A stretch of 64,000 nucleotides of DNA from Streptomyces tanashiensis (GTDB lineage: Bacteria > Actinomycetota > Actinomycetes > Streptomycetales > Streptomycetaceae). Positions 35,868 through 42,777 of this stretch are shown piece after piece. The stretch spans positions 62,001-126,000 of the forward strand of contig NZ_BMRZ01000015.1 in NCBI RefSeq assembly GCF_014648895.1, read 5' to 3'. Under the pieces are notes generated by a model. That model was not told the origin of the DNA. It saw only the letters and a program-made list of their open reading frames with translations, and did not search any database. The position numbers and the translations under genes were made by a program. Numbering within the stretch: position 1 is the stretch's first letter; the number at the start of each line of letters is the position of its first letter.

Positions 35868-38120
35868 GTGCCGGAGAACGCGGCGGAGACGGGTGCGGAG
35901 CAGCCGGGTGGTGCGGCGGAGAAGCGCGCCGGGGCGGAGACCGACGCCGGGGCGAAGACCGACGCCGGGGCGGAAGCGACCGGCGGGGCGGAAGTGACCG
36001 GCGGGACGGAAGTGGCCGGTGCGGCGGAAGCGGCCGGCGTGGGGGAGGCCGGTGTCGCCGAGGTGACCGCCGCCGGGATCGCCCGGCTCGCCGGGGTCGG
36101 CCGGGCCGCCGTCAGCAACTGGCGCCGTCGCCACCCCGACTTCCCCAAGCCCGTCGGCGGCACCGAGACCAGCCCGTCCTTCGCCCTCGCCGACGTCGAG
36201 CGGTGGCTCCGGGCCCAGGGCAAGCTGGCCGAGGTCCCGCTCAAGGAGCGGGTCTGGCAGCAGATCGCGGGCCACCCGGCCGGCGCCGTCACCGCCCTCG
36301 TCCACGCGGGCTGCGCCCTCCTCCTCGTACGCGACCGGTCCGCGGCCTGGCCCGCGCTGGCCGAACTCCCCGACGAGCGGCTCGCGGAGGTCCTGCCCGT
36401 CGCCCTGGAGGAGACGCTCACCGAGCGGCTCGGCCCCGAGCGGGCCGTCCTCACCCCCACCGCCGCCGCGCTCGCCGCCTCCGTCCCGCTCCTGCGCGGG
36501 GCCGCCGAGCTCGCCGCCGGGACCGGGGTCCGCCCGGCCTTCGAGTTCCTCCTCGGCCGCCACCTCGACGCCAACCCGCGGCAGTACACGCTCACCCCGC
36601 CCGGCCCCGCCGCCCTCATGGCGGCGCTCGCGGCGACCCCGACGACGGGCCGCGGCGGCGTCCCGCTCACCGTCCTCGACCCCGCCTCCGGGACCGGCGG
36701 CCTGCTGAGCGCGGTCGAGCAGCCCGGCGCCGTCTGCGGCCAGGACGCCGACCCCGACCTCGCCGCGCTCACCGCCCTGCGCCTGGCGCTCGCCGGCGAC
36801 GCCGACATCCGCGTCCGGTCCGGCGACAGCCTGCGCGCCGACGCCTTCCCGGCGCTCGCGGCGGACGCGGTCCTCTGCCATCCGCCGTTCAACGAGCGGA
36901 ACTGGGGGCACGACGAGCTGGCCTACGACCCGCGCTGGGAGTACGGCTTCCCGGCCCGCACGGAGTCCGAACTCGCCTGGGTCCAGCACGCCCTGGCCCG
37001 CCTCCGCCCCGGCGGCACCGCCGTCCTCCTCATGCCGCCCGCCGCCGCCTCCCGCCGCTCCGGCCGCCGCATCCGCGCCGACCTGCTCCGCCGGGGCGCC
37101 CTGCGCGCGGTCGTCGCCCTCCCGGCCGGCGCCGCGCCGCCGTACGGCATCCCGCTCCACCTCTGGGTGCTGCGCCGGCCCGTCCAGGGCGAGCGCCACG
37201 CCGCCGAACTCCTCCTCGTCGACGCCGCGTCCGAGCACACGGGGCCGGGCCGGGAGGGCCGCGACCGGCTCGACTGGCCGGCCGTCCACTCCGCCGTACT
37301 GGACGCCTGGACGCCCTTCGACCGGGACGGGACCCTCGCCGGGACCCCCGGCGCGAGCCGCTCCGTGCCGGTCATCGAGCTCCTCGACGACGACGTCGAC
37401 CTCGCCCCCGCCCGGCACCTCCCGCCGCCCGCCGCCGCCGAGGGCGCGGTCCAGCTGGCCGGAGTGCGCGAGCGGCTGACCGAGACGCTGCGCAGGACCC
37501 GTGAACTGACCCCGCCGCCCGTGACCGACCCGGCCTCCGGCGGCGCCGGGCTCGGCCGGCCCACCACCACCGTCGGCGAACTCGCCCGCGCCGGAGCGCT
37601 CGCCCTGCGCTCGGGCGGCGCGGGCACCGCCCCCGCCTCCGCCCCGGTCGCCGTCCTCACCGACCACGACGTGCTGGCCGCCCAGCCGCCCTCCGGGGCG
37701 CTGCCCGACGGTCCTCCCGAGGAGCCGGTCCTCCTCGCGGCCGGGGACGTCGTCGTCCCGGTCCTCGGCGGCGGCGCGGCCGTCCGTGTCGTCGACGCCT
37801 CCGCCGAGGGCGCCGCCCTCGGCCGCAACCTCCAGCTGCTCCGCCCCGATCCGGCGGCGCTCGACCCCTGGTTCCTGGCCGGCTTCCTCCGGGCCACCGC
37901 CAACACCCGGCAGGCCAGCAGCTACGCCTCCACCGCGACCCGGCTCGACGTGCGCCGCCTCCAGCTGCCGCGCCTGCCCCTGGCCGAACAGCGGCGGTTC
38001 GGGGAGCGGTTCAGGGCGCTCGCCGAGTTCGAGGAGTCGCTGCGCCTGACCGCCCGCCTCGGCGACCAGCTGGTCCAGGGTCTGTACGACGGCCTGGCGG
38101 ACGGCACGGTCGCTCCGTAG
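35868..38120 (+). CDS. N-6 DNA methylase-like protein fused to a half specificity domain
   Basis: A 750-residue protein. After an acidic Gly/Ala-rich repeat leader, residues about 65-115 form a DNA-binding helix-turn-helix (IARLAGVGRAAVSNWRRRHPDFPKP). The central domain is HsdM-like: motif I DPASGTGGL near residue 285, and motif IV as CHPPF where NPPF/DPPY is usual. Residues about 590-750 resemble an HsdS half-subunit, closing LPRLPLAEQRRFGERFRAL. No restriction subunit is adjacent. It could be an orphan regulatory methylase or a DNA-binding relative that lost catalysis. GTG 35868 is chosen; the frame is open to 35793. Confidence 0.82.
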   Translation: MPENAAETGAEQPGGAAEKRAGAETDAGAKTDAGAEATGGAEVTGGTEVAGAAEAAGVGEAGVAEVTAAGIARLAGVGRAAVSNWRRRHPDFPKPVGGTETSPSFALADVERWLRAQGKLAEVPLKERVWQQIAGHPAGAVTALVHAGCALLLVRDRSAAWPALAELPDERLAEVLPVALEETLTERLGPERAVLTPTAAALAASVPLLRGAAELAAGTGVRPAFEFLLGRHLDANPRQYTLTPPGPAALMAALAATPTTGRGGVPLTVLDPASGTGGLLSAVEQPGAVCGQDADPDLAALTALRLALAGDADIRVRSGDSLRADAFPALAADAVLCHPPFNERNWGHDELAYDPRWEYGFPARTESELAWVQHALARLRPGGTAVLLMPPAAASRRSGRRIRADLLRRGALRAVVALPAGAAPPYGIPLHLWVLRRPVQGERHAAELLLVDAASEHTGPGREGRDRLDWPAVHSAVLDAWTPFDRDGTLAGTPGASRSVPVIELLDDDVDLAPARHLPPPAAAEGAVQLAGVRERLTETLRRTRELTPPPVTDPASGGAGLGRPTTTVGELARAGALALRSGGAGTAPASAPVAVLTDHDVLAAQPPSGALPDGPPEEPVLLAAGDVVVPVLGGGAAVRVVDASAEGAALGRNLQLLRPDPAALDPWFLAGFLRATANTRQASSYASTATRLDVRRLQLPRLPLAEQRRFGERFRALAEFEESLRLTARLGDQLVQGLYDGLADGTVAP

Positions 38121-38142
38121 GGCCCGCTCGCGATCGGTTCGG

Positions 38143-38171
38143 CAACGGTTCCGGGTATCCCGGAACCGTTG
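38143..38171 (+). terminator. Terminator after methylase-like gene
   Basis: Perfect 13-bp stem CAACGGTTCCGGG / CCCGGAACCGTTG around TAT. It separates the methylase transcript from the kinase operon. Confidence 0.85.
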
Positions 38172-38229
38172 TCCGCGGGGGTGTATACGCTCGTCTCCGC
38201 ACCCGATCCGTCCGAGCAGGAGCAGCAGG

Positions 38230-38802
38230 ATGTACGGCCCGCCGCAGGCCCCGCAGGTTCCCCAGCCGCCGAAGAGCCCCGTCTCCGGCGGCCGGATCGC
38301 GCTGCTCGTCCTCTTCTCCGCCCTCGCGTTGCTGAGCTGCGGCTTCCTGGCCTGGGCGCCGATGCTGCGGCTCGCGGTCGTCACGCGCAGGGCGCTGGAC
38401 TGGGTGCTGTTCGGCGCGACGTTCCTGCTGTCGGCGGGCCTCTTCACGTACGCGGGCGTCACCGGCGACGAGGAGCCCACCACCGCCGAGTCCTTCATCG
38501 GCGTCGGTGTCATCGTGCTCCTGGTGGCGGGCTCGATCTCGTACTACCTGGTGACGGAGATCCGGCACCTGGACCGGAGCGGCGCGGCTCCCGCGTACCG
38601 TCCGGCGGGTTACGACCACGGCACCGCCGTCACGGTCCCGAGCGCGGTCCCGAACCCGAACCCGTACGCCCGCCCGGTCGTTCCGCAGCCGCCGACCGCG
38701 CCCGGACCCCGGATCGACCAGGTCCGCGCCGAGCTCGACGAGCTGAGCGACCTGCTCAGGAAGGACACCGGGAACACCGGCGAAGGCGAAGGCGGCAGGT
38801 GA
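38230..38802 (+). CDS. Membrane protein upstream of Ser/Thr kinase
   Basis: A 190-residue protein with three hydrophobic helices (about 22-42, 56-76, 88-108), a Pro-rich cytosolic N-terminus and a C-terminal tail ending in a short helix RIDQVRAELDELSDLLRKD. I recognise no named family. Its stop overlaps the kinase start by four bases (GTGA), so it may anchor or regulate the kinase. ATG 38230 follows an AGGAGCAGCAGG ribosome-site region. Confidence 0.82.
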   Translation: MYGPPQAPQVPQPPKSPVSGGRIALLVLFSALALLSCGFLAWAPMLRLAVVTRRALDWVLFGATFLLSAGLFTYAGVTGDEEPTTAESFIGVGVIVLLVAGSISYYLVTEIRHLDRSGAAPAYRPAGYDHGTAVTVPSAVPNPNPYARPVVPQPPTAPGPRIDQVRAELDELSDLLRKDTGNTGEGEGGR

Positions 38803-40379
38803 ACGGGCGGGTCATCGGAGGGCGTTACGAGCTCTCCACCGTCATCGGCCAGGGCGGGATGGGCCAGGTCTGGACGGCGTACGACGGACGCCTCGACCGC
38901 CGGGTCGCGGTGAAGCTGCTCCGGCCCGCCACGATGACAGGCCCCGCCACCGCCGCCGAGGAGCTGCGGCGCCGCTTCGTGCGGGAGTGCCGGGTCACCG
39001 CGCAGGTCGACCACCCCGGCCTGGTGACCGTGCACGACGCGGGCAGCGACGGCGACGACCTCTACCTCGTCATGCAGTACGTGGAGGGCGCGGACCTCGC
39101 CGACCATCTCGCCGAGCACGACCCGTACCCCTGGGAGTGGGCGGTCAGCGTCGCCGCGCAGCTCTGCGCGGTGCTCGCCGCCGTGCACGCGGTGCCGATC
39201 GTGCACCGCGACCTCAAGCCGCGGAACGTGATGATCCGCCCGGACGGAGCGCTGACCGTCCTCGACCTGGGCGTCGCCTCCGTCCTGGACACGGACACCA
39301 CCCGGCTCACCCAGACCGGTTCGCCCATCGGCAGCCCGGCGTACATGGCGCCGGAGCAGGCCATGGGCGGCGCCGTCGGCCCGTCCACCGACCTGTACGC
39401 GCTGGGTGTCCTGCTCCACGAACTCCTCAGCGGGAACGTGCCCTTCGCCGGATCCACCGCGCTCGGCGTGCTGCACCGCCATCTGTACGAGCCGCCCGCG
39501 CCCCTGCGGCAGCTGCGGCCCGAGGTCCCTGAGGCCCTCGAAGCGCTGGTCCTGCGGCTGCTCGCCAAGGACCCGCAGGCGCGGCCGTCCGGTGCGCACG
39601 AGGTGTACGAGCACCTGCTGCCGCTGCTCCCCGCGCGCGGCGCCCCGGCGGGGCCGATGGACCCGACGCGGCCGTTCCTGCGCCCGCACGCGCCCTGGCC
39701 GGACCGTGCGACACCGCGGGCCGCGCACGTCCCGCCGGTCCCGCCGGTCCCTCCGGTTCCCCCGGCCCGGGGGGCCGATCCCCGTACCGACCCCCGGGTG
39801 TACGCGCACGAGGCGCCGCCCGCGCGCCCCGACGTCGCCGCGGCCGTCGACGAGGTGAAGCGGCTGCTCGGGGAGGGCTCGCTCACGCAGGCCGTGGACC
39901 TGCTGGGCAGCATCCTGCCCGCCGCGGCGGCCGAGCACGGCGAGCGGTCGCCTGTTGTCCGCATCCTGCGCAAGCAGTACGCGTCGACGCTGATGGACGA
40001 CGGCCAGTACCGGCGCGCGCTGCCGGAGCTCCGCCGGCTCGCGGAGGACCGCGGCGCGGAGGCGGGCCAGGCGGACCCTCAGTTCCTGCAGTTCCGCTAC
40101 GACGCGGCCCTGTGCCTGGAGCAGGTGGGGGAGACGGCCGCCGCGCTCGCGGAGTTCCGCGCGGTCCTGCCGTACTACGAGCGGGACCTGGCGCGGGCCT
40201 TCGACATCCGGCAGCGGATCGGGCTGCTGCTCCTGGCGGCGGGCGAGCACGCGGCCGGGCAGGACGAGCTCCAGCGGCTGCTGTTCGACGCGGAGCGCGC
40301 GTACGGCCCGTATCACCCGCTTCCGGTGGACCTGCGCAGGGCGCTCGACCACCAGCGGCAGATGGGGCCGCGGCCCTGA
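38799..40379 (+). CDS. Serine/threonine protein kinase (PknB-type) with C-terminal TPR-like region
   Basis: A 526-residue cytosolic kinase. The glycine loop IGQGGMGQVW and VAVKLLR with the ATP Lys near residue 38 precede HRDLKPRNV (Asp 137). The metal motif is DLG at about 156 in place of the usual DFG, then GSPAYMAPEQ. After a Pro-rich linker (about 300-345) the C-terminus (about 350-520) is all-helical with TPR character. No transmembrane helix is present; the co-translated membrane protein may supply one. GTG 38799 is set by the overlap with the upstream stop. Confidence 0.94.
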   Translation: MNGRVIGGRYELSTVIGQGGMGQVWTAYDGRLDRRVAVKLLRPATMTGPATAAEELRRRFVRECRVTAQVDHPGLVTVHDAGSDGDDLYLVMQYVEGADLADHLAEHDPYPWEWAVSVAAQLCAVLAAVHAVPIVHRDLKPRNVMIRPDGALTVLDLGVASVLDTDTTRLTQTGSPIGSPAYMAPEQAMGGAVGPSTDLYALGVLLHELLSGNVPFAGSTALGVLHRHLYEPPAPLRQLRPEVPEALEALVLRLLAKDPQARPSGAHEVYEHLLPLLPARGAPAGPMDPTRPFLRPHAPWPDRATPRAAHVPPVPPVPPVPPARGADPRTDPRVYAHEAPPARPDVAAAVDEVKRLLGEGSLTQAVDLLGSILPAAAAEHGERSPVVRILRKQYASTLMDDGQYRRALPELRRLAEDRGAEAGQADPQFLQFRYDAALCLEQVGETAAALAEFRAVLPYYERDLARAFDIRQRIGLLLLAAGEHAAGQDELQRLLFDAERAYGPYHPLPVDLRRALDHQRQMGPRP

Positions 40380-40444
40380 GAGGCGCCCTGGGGGCTTACG
40401 CGTCCGTGACCTTGACGGGGTGACAGGGTCACGACTCGGCAACT

Positions 40445-40460
40445 GATCACCTAGTGGATC
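40445..40460. promoter_or_regulatory. Palindrome in the leader of the LppU-like gene
   Basis: GATCACCTAGTGGATC is a near-perfect palindrome followed by an AT-rich TTTTTGACCGTTTT stretch that could include a -35 element. It lies upstream of the gene at 40537. Confidence 0.35.
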
Positions 40461-40536
40461 TTCATGATCCTTTTTGACCGTTTTGGCGCATGTAACGTTC
40501 GCGTCTGATCATGTCCGCGTCCCCAAGGAATCCCAC

Positions 40537-40920
40537 ATGACGACGCCGTCCGCTCCCCTGACTCCCGAGCAGCAGCCCGCCGCCCCCGCCAAGAAGGGTG
40601 GCGCCCTCCTCAAGAAGGTCGGCGGCATCGTCGTCGCGATCATCGTCGCCGTCGCGGTGAAGGTCGGCCTCCCGCACCTCACGGGCGACGCGGTGGTGCA
40701 CGCCGAGGCCGGCGAGTGCGTCACGGTCACCGGTCCCGACAACGAGCCGAAGGTGGACACCGCGGACTGCTCCTCCGGCAAGGCCGACCTCTTCAAGGTG
40801 GTCAAGGTCGTCGACGACACCTTCGACGTCGAGAAGTGCGCTGACGCGGGTGAGATGGCGCTCGCGCAGCAGCTGAACTCGGACAAGTTCGTCCTCTGCC
40901 TCGACAAGGTCGCCAAGTAG
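40537..40920 (+). CDS. LppU/SCO3897-family membrane protein
   Basis: A 127-residue protein with a Pro-rich cytosolic N-terminus, one transmembrane helix (about 26-44, VGGIVVAIIVAVAVKV) and an extracytoplasmic domain with four Cys (GECVTV, ADCSSG, EKCADAG, VLCLDK) in the pattern of LppU/SCO3897 proteins. Function is unknown; the domain is probably disulfide-bonded outside the cell. ATG 40537 has AAGGAA 6 bases upstream. Confidence 0.85.
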   Translation: MTTPSAPLTPEQQPAAPAKKGGALLKKVGGIVVAIIVAVAVKVGLPHLTGDAVVHAEAGECVTVTGPDNEPKVDTADCSSGKADLFKVVKVVDDTFDVEKCADAGEMALAQQLNSDKFVLCLDKVAK

Positions 40921-40937
40921 AGACCCCAGCACCGCGA

Positions 40938-40971
40938 GAAGGGCCGGAACCCCGACGGGTTCCGGCCCTTC
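40938..40971. terminator. Bidirectional terminator after LppU-like gene
   Basis: Perfect 15-bp stem (40938-40952 with 40957-40971) and a 4-base loop between convergent genes. Confidence 0.88.
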
Positions 40972-40989
40972 CCCATGTCCTGCTCCGCC

Positions 40990-41328
40990 CTACGGCGACC
41001 CCACCGGCCGGGGTGCCGAGACGGACGGGGCGGCCGGCGGGGCCGGGGCCGGGGTGGGCACCGCGGGTGCGCCGGTGTGCGCGGGGCTCGGGCTACGGGC
41101 GGGCAGCACCGGATCCGGGGTCGCCGTGCCGCCCGGGAGCAGCGTGAGGACGCACACGGCGGCCACGGCGGCGGCCGCCCCGAGCACCGCGAACGCGACC
41201 GCGCGGACCCGGTGCGTCCCCCAGCGGCGCCCCTGCGGAGGGGCGTCGCGGCGCAGGTCGCGGTAGGTGACGAGGGCGGCGCGCGCGGCGAGCGCGGCGC
41301 GCAGCCGCTCCTCGACGGGGGAGGTCAT
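40990..41328 (-). CDS. Single-pass membrane protein coupled to ECF sigma factor
   Basis: A 112-residue protein: a cytosolic N-terminus of about 40 residues (VEERLRAALAARAALVTYRDL), one membrane helix (about 43-66) and a Pro/Ala-rich outer tail. Its start overlaps the sigma factor stop by four bases (ATGA). Topology and coupling suggest an anti-sigma or sensor role, but there is no zinc-binding anti-sigma motif (HxxxCxxC), so it is not a ZAS protein. Confidence 0.75.
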   Translation of the reverse strand: MTSPVEERLRAALAARAALVTYRDLRRDAPPQGRRWGTHRVRAVAFAVLGAAAAVAAVCVLTLLPGGTATPDPVLPARSPSPAHTGAPAVPTPAPAPPAAPSVSAPRPVGSP

Positions 41329-41966
41329 CGATCCGCCTCCGCTCTCTTCTCCAGTTTCCGCTCCAGGGCGTCCAGGGCGCGGCTCGCGGTGGACTTCACC
41401 GTGCCGCGCGAGAGGCCGAGTGTCTGGGCGATCTGCGCCTCCGTCAGCTCCGACCAGTAGCGCAGCACGAGCACCTCGCGCTGCCGGCGCGTCAGCTCCG
41501 CCAGCGCGTCGAGCACATGTCGGTGCTCCTCGGCGAGCAGCAGCCCCTCGTCGACGGGCGCGCCGGAGCCCGGGTGGGGCGGGGTGTACGCGCGCGCGGT
41601 ACGGCGTCGGCGCAGCACGGAGCGGGCCGCGTTGACGACGGCGGTGTGCAGGTACGCCCCGGGGTCCTGGAGCCCGTCGAGGGAGGTGCCGTAGGCGCGG
41701 CAGACGGCGGCGAACGCGTCCTGCACGACGTCCTCGGCGGTCGGCAGGTCGTCCACGAGGAAGAGCGCGAGCCGCACCATGTCGAGCCGCCGCGCGCGGT
41801 AGAGCTCGGTGAGGGTGGGCGTGGGCCCGTCGTCGTACGGGGTGGCGACGGCGCGCAGATGCCGCTCCCGTACCGGCGCGCGCTCGTCCCGGGCCGCACG
41901 GGACACGCGCGCGAGCAGCCGGGACCACCAGGGCGGTGCCGCGGTCGGGGGAAGGGCGTACGACAT
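41325..41966 (-). CDS. ECF-type RNA polymerase sigma factor
   Basis: A 213-residue sigma factor. Region 2 is about residues 50-115 (TELYRARRLDMVRLALFLVDDLPTAEDVVQDAFAAV). Region 4 is about 150-205 (LDALAELTRRQREVLVLRYW, then LTEAQIAQTLGLSRGTVKSTASRAL as helix-turn-helix). The N-terminus has a 45-residue basic extension, as in SigE/SigM-like streptomycete factors. Coupled downstream to a small membrane protein that may control it. Target promoters are unknown. Confidence 0.93.
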   Translation of the reverse strand: MSYALPPTAAPPWWSRLLARVSRAARDERAPVRERHLRAVATPYDDGPTPTLTELYRARRLDMVRLALFLVDDLPTAEDVVQDAFAAVCRAYGTSLDGLQDPGAYLHTAVVNAARSVLRRRRTARAYTPPHPGSGAPVDEGLLLAEEHRHVLDALAELTRRQREVLVLRYWSELTEAQIAQTLGLSRGTVKSTASRALDALERKLEKRAEADR

Positions 41967-41993
41967 GGGCCTCGATCCGTCGGGGTCGGGGGG

Positions 41994-42035
41994 GGCCGGC
42001 GGGCGGGCCCGGGGGAACGGACCCGCCCGCCGGCC
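41994..42035 (-). terminator. Hairpin downstream of Pro/Ala-rich secreted protein gene
   Basis: A 13-bp stem (41994-42006 with 42023-42035) with a 16-base loop. It ends the gene at 42044 just before the sigma factor ribosome site, so the sigma gene needs read-through or a promoter inside this short gap. Confidence 0.7.
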
Positions 42036-42043
42036 CGGCGCCG

Positions 42044-42475
42044 CTACTTGCCGGGCGCGATCACACGGGGCGCGTCACCGGCGGGTGCGGGGACGGGGGC
42101 GGGTGCGGGCTTCGGCGCGGTGACGACCTTCGGCGCGGCGGGTGCGGGCCGCGGCGCGGCGGGCGCCGGCTCGGGCGCGCCGGCCTTCGGCGCGGCGGGT
42201 GCCGGAACCGGCTTCGGAGCCGCGGCCGGCTTCGACGCGGGCGCGGGCTTCGGCGCGGTGACGACCTTCGGCGCGGGTGCGGGCGTCGGCGCGTTCACGG
42301 CCTTCGGCGCGGCCGGGGCGGCGGGCGCGGCCTCCGGGGCGACGGGGGCCGGCTTCGGGCCCGAGTCGGCGAAGGCCTGCGCGGCGAAGCCGCCGCCGAG
42401 GAGCAGCGCCGCACCGGCGACGACGCCCAGGAGCCGGGGACGGGGGCGGTGGTTCCGCCTGGCGTGGCTGGACAT
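42044..42475 (-). CDS. Secreted Pro/Ala-rich protein
   Basis: A 143-residue exported protein. A basic N-region (SSHARRNHRPRPRL) and hydrophobic core (LLGVVAGAALLLGGGFAAQ) form a signal peptide cleaved near AFA. The rest is Pro-Ala-Lys-Val repeats such as APKVVTAPKPAPA, ending RVIAPGK. No domain is visible; it may be a wall-spanning or extracellular matrix polypeptide. ATG 42475 follows GGGAGAA. It lies just upstream of the ECF sigma gene, a possible target or partner. Confidence 0.75.
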   Translation of the reverse strand: MSSHARRNHRPRPRLLGVVAGAALLLGGGFAAQAFADSGPKPAPVAPEAAPAAPAAPKAVNAPTPAPAPKVVTAPKPAPASKPAAAPKPVPAPAAPKAGAPEPAPAAPRPAPAAPKVVTAPKPAPAPVPAPAGDAPRVIAPGK

Positions 42476-42777
42476 GGGGATTCTCCCGAGGAAGTGTCGG
42501 AACACGGTCTGGAACATCAGCTGAAGGGCGCCTTCAACCCACCAGACGTGCGGCACCGCCCGAGGTTGCGGCTCGCGTCCGAGAAATTTCCCCCGAGACG
42601 GACGAGAAGGGGGAGGCGGGGGAGGCGGGCAGAGCCCGGGAGAGGGATCGAGAGGGAAGTACGCACCTCTCGCACTCTCAACGTATAGCGCACAGGGGGG
42701 CTTGCGGCAAGGCCCCCTCCGTGGCGCAGAATCACTCCTCGAAACCCCAGACGATGCGAAAACGGGAGCTTTACGAC
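42476..42777. other. Divergent regulatory region between secreted protein gene and helR
   Basis: About 300 bases without a gene. It holds the rifamycin-associated element at 42697-42716 with a possible helR promoter (TTGCGG 42702-42707, CAGAAT 42727-42732, spacer 19). I see no other structure. Confidence 0.6.
42697..42716. promoter_or_regulatory. Rifamycin-associated element (RAE)
   Basis: GGGGCTTGCGGCAAGGCCCC is an inverted repeat closely matching, as I recall it, the RAE found upstream of rifamycin-inducible inactivation and helR genes in actinomycetes. It starts 81 bases before the helR start and overlaps a possible -35. It implies induction by rifamycins through a mechanism sensed at the promoter. 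Confidence 0.85.

Noticed and set aside
34859..37504. 881-codon plus-strand frame spanning the DUF4352 gene and the methylase
   Set aside because: It runs antisense through one gene and out of frame through another, with no recognisable domain.
35868..40379. A complete BREX or Pgl defence system
   Set aside because: No pglZ-like phosphatase, pglY/brxC-like ATPase or brxL is present, and a terminator divides the two genes.
42754..42777. ATG 42754 as the helR start
   Set aside because: It has no ribosome site, while GTG 42778 follows GGGAGC and begins the conserved N-terminus.
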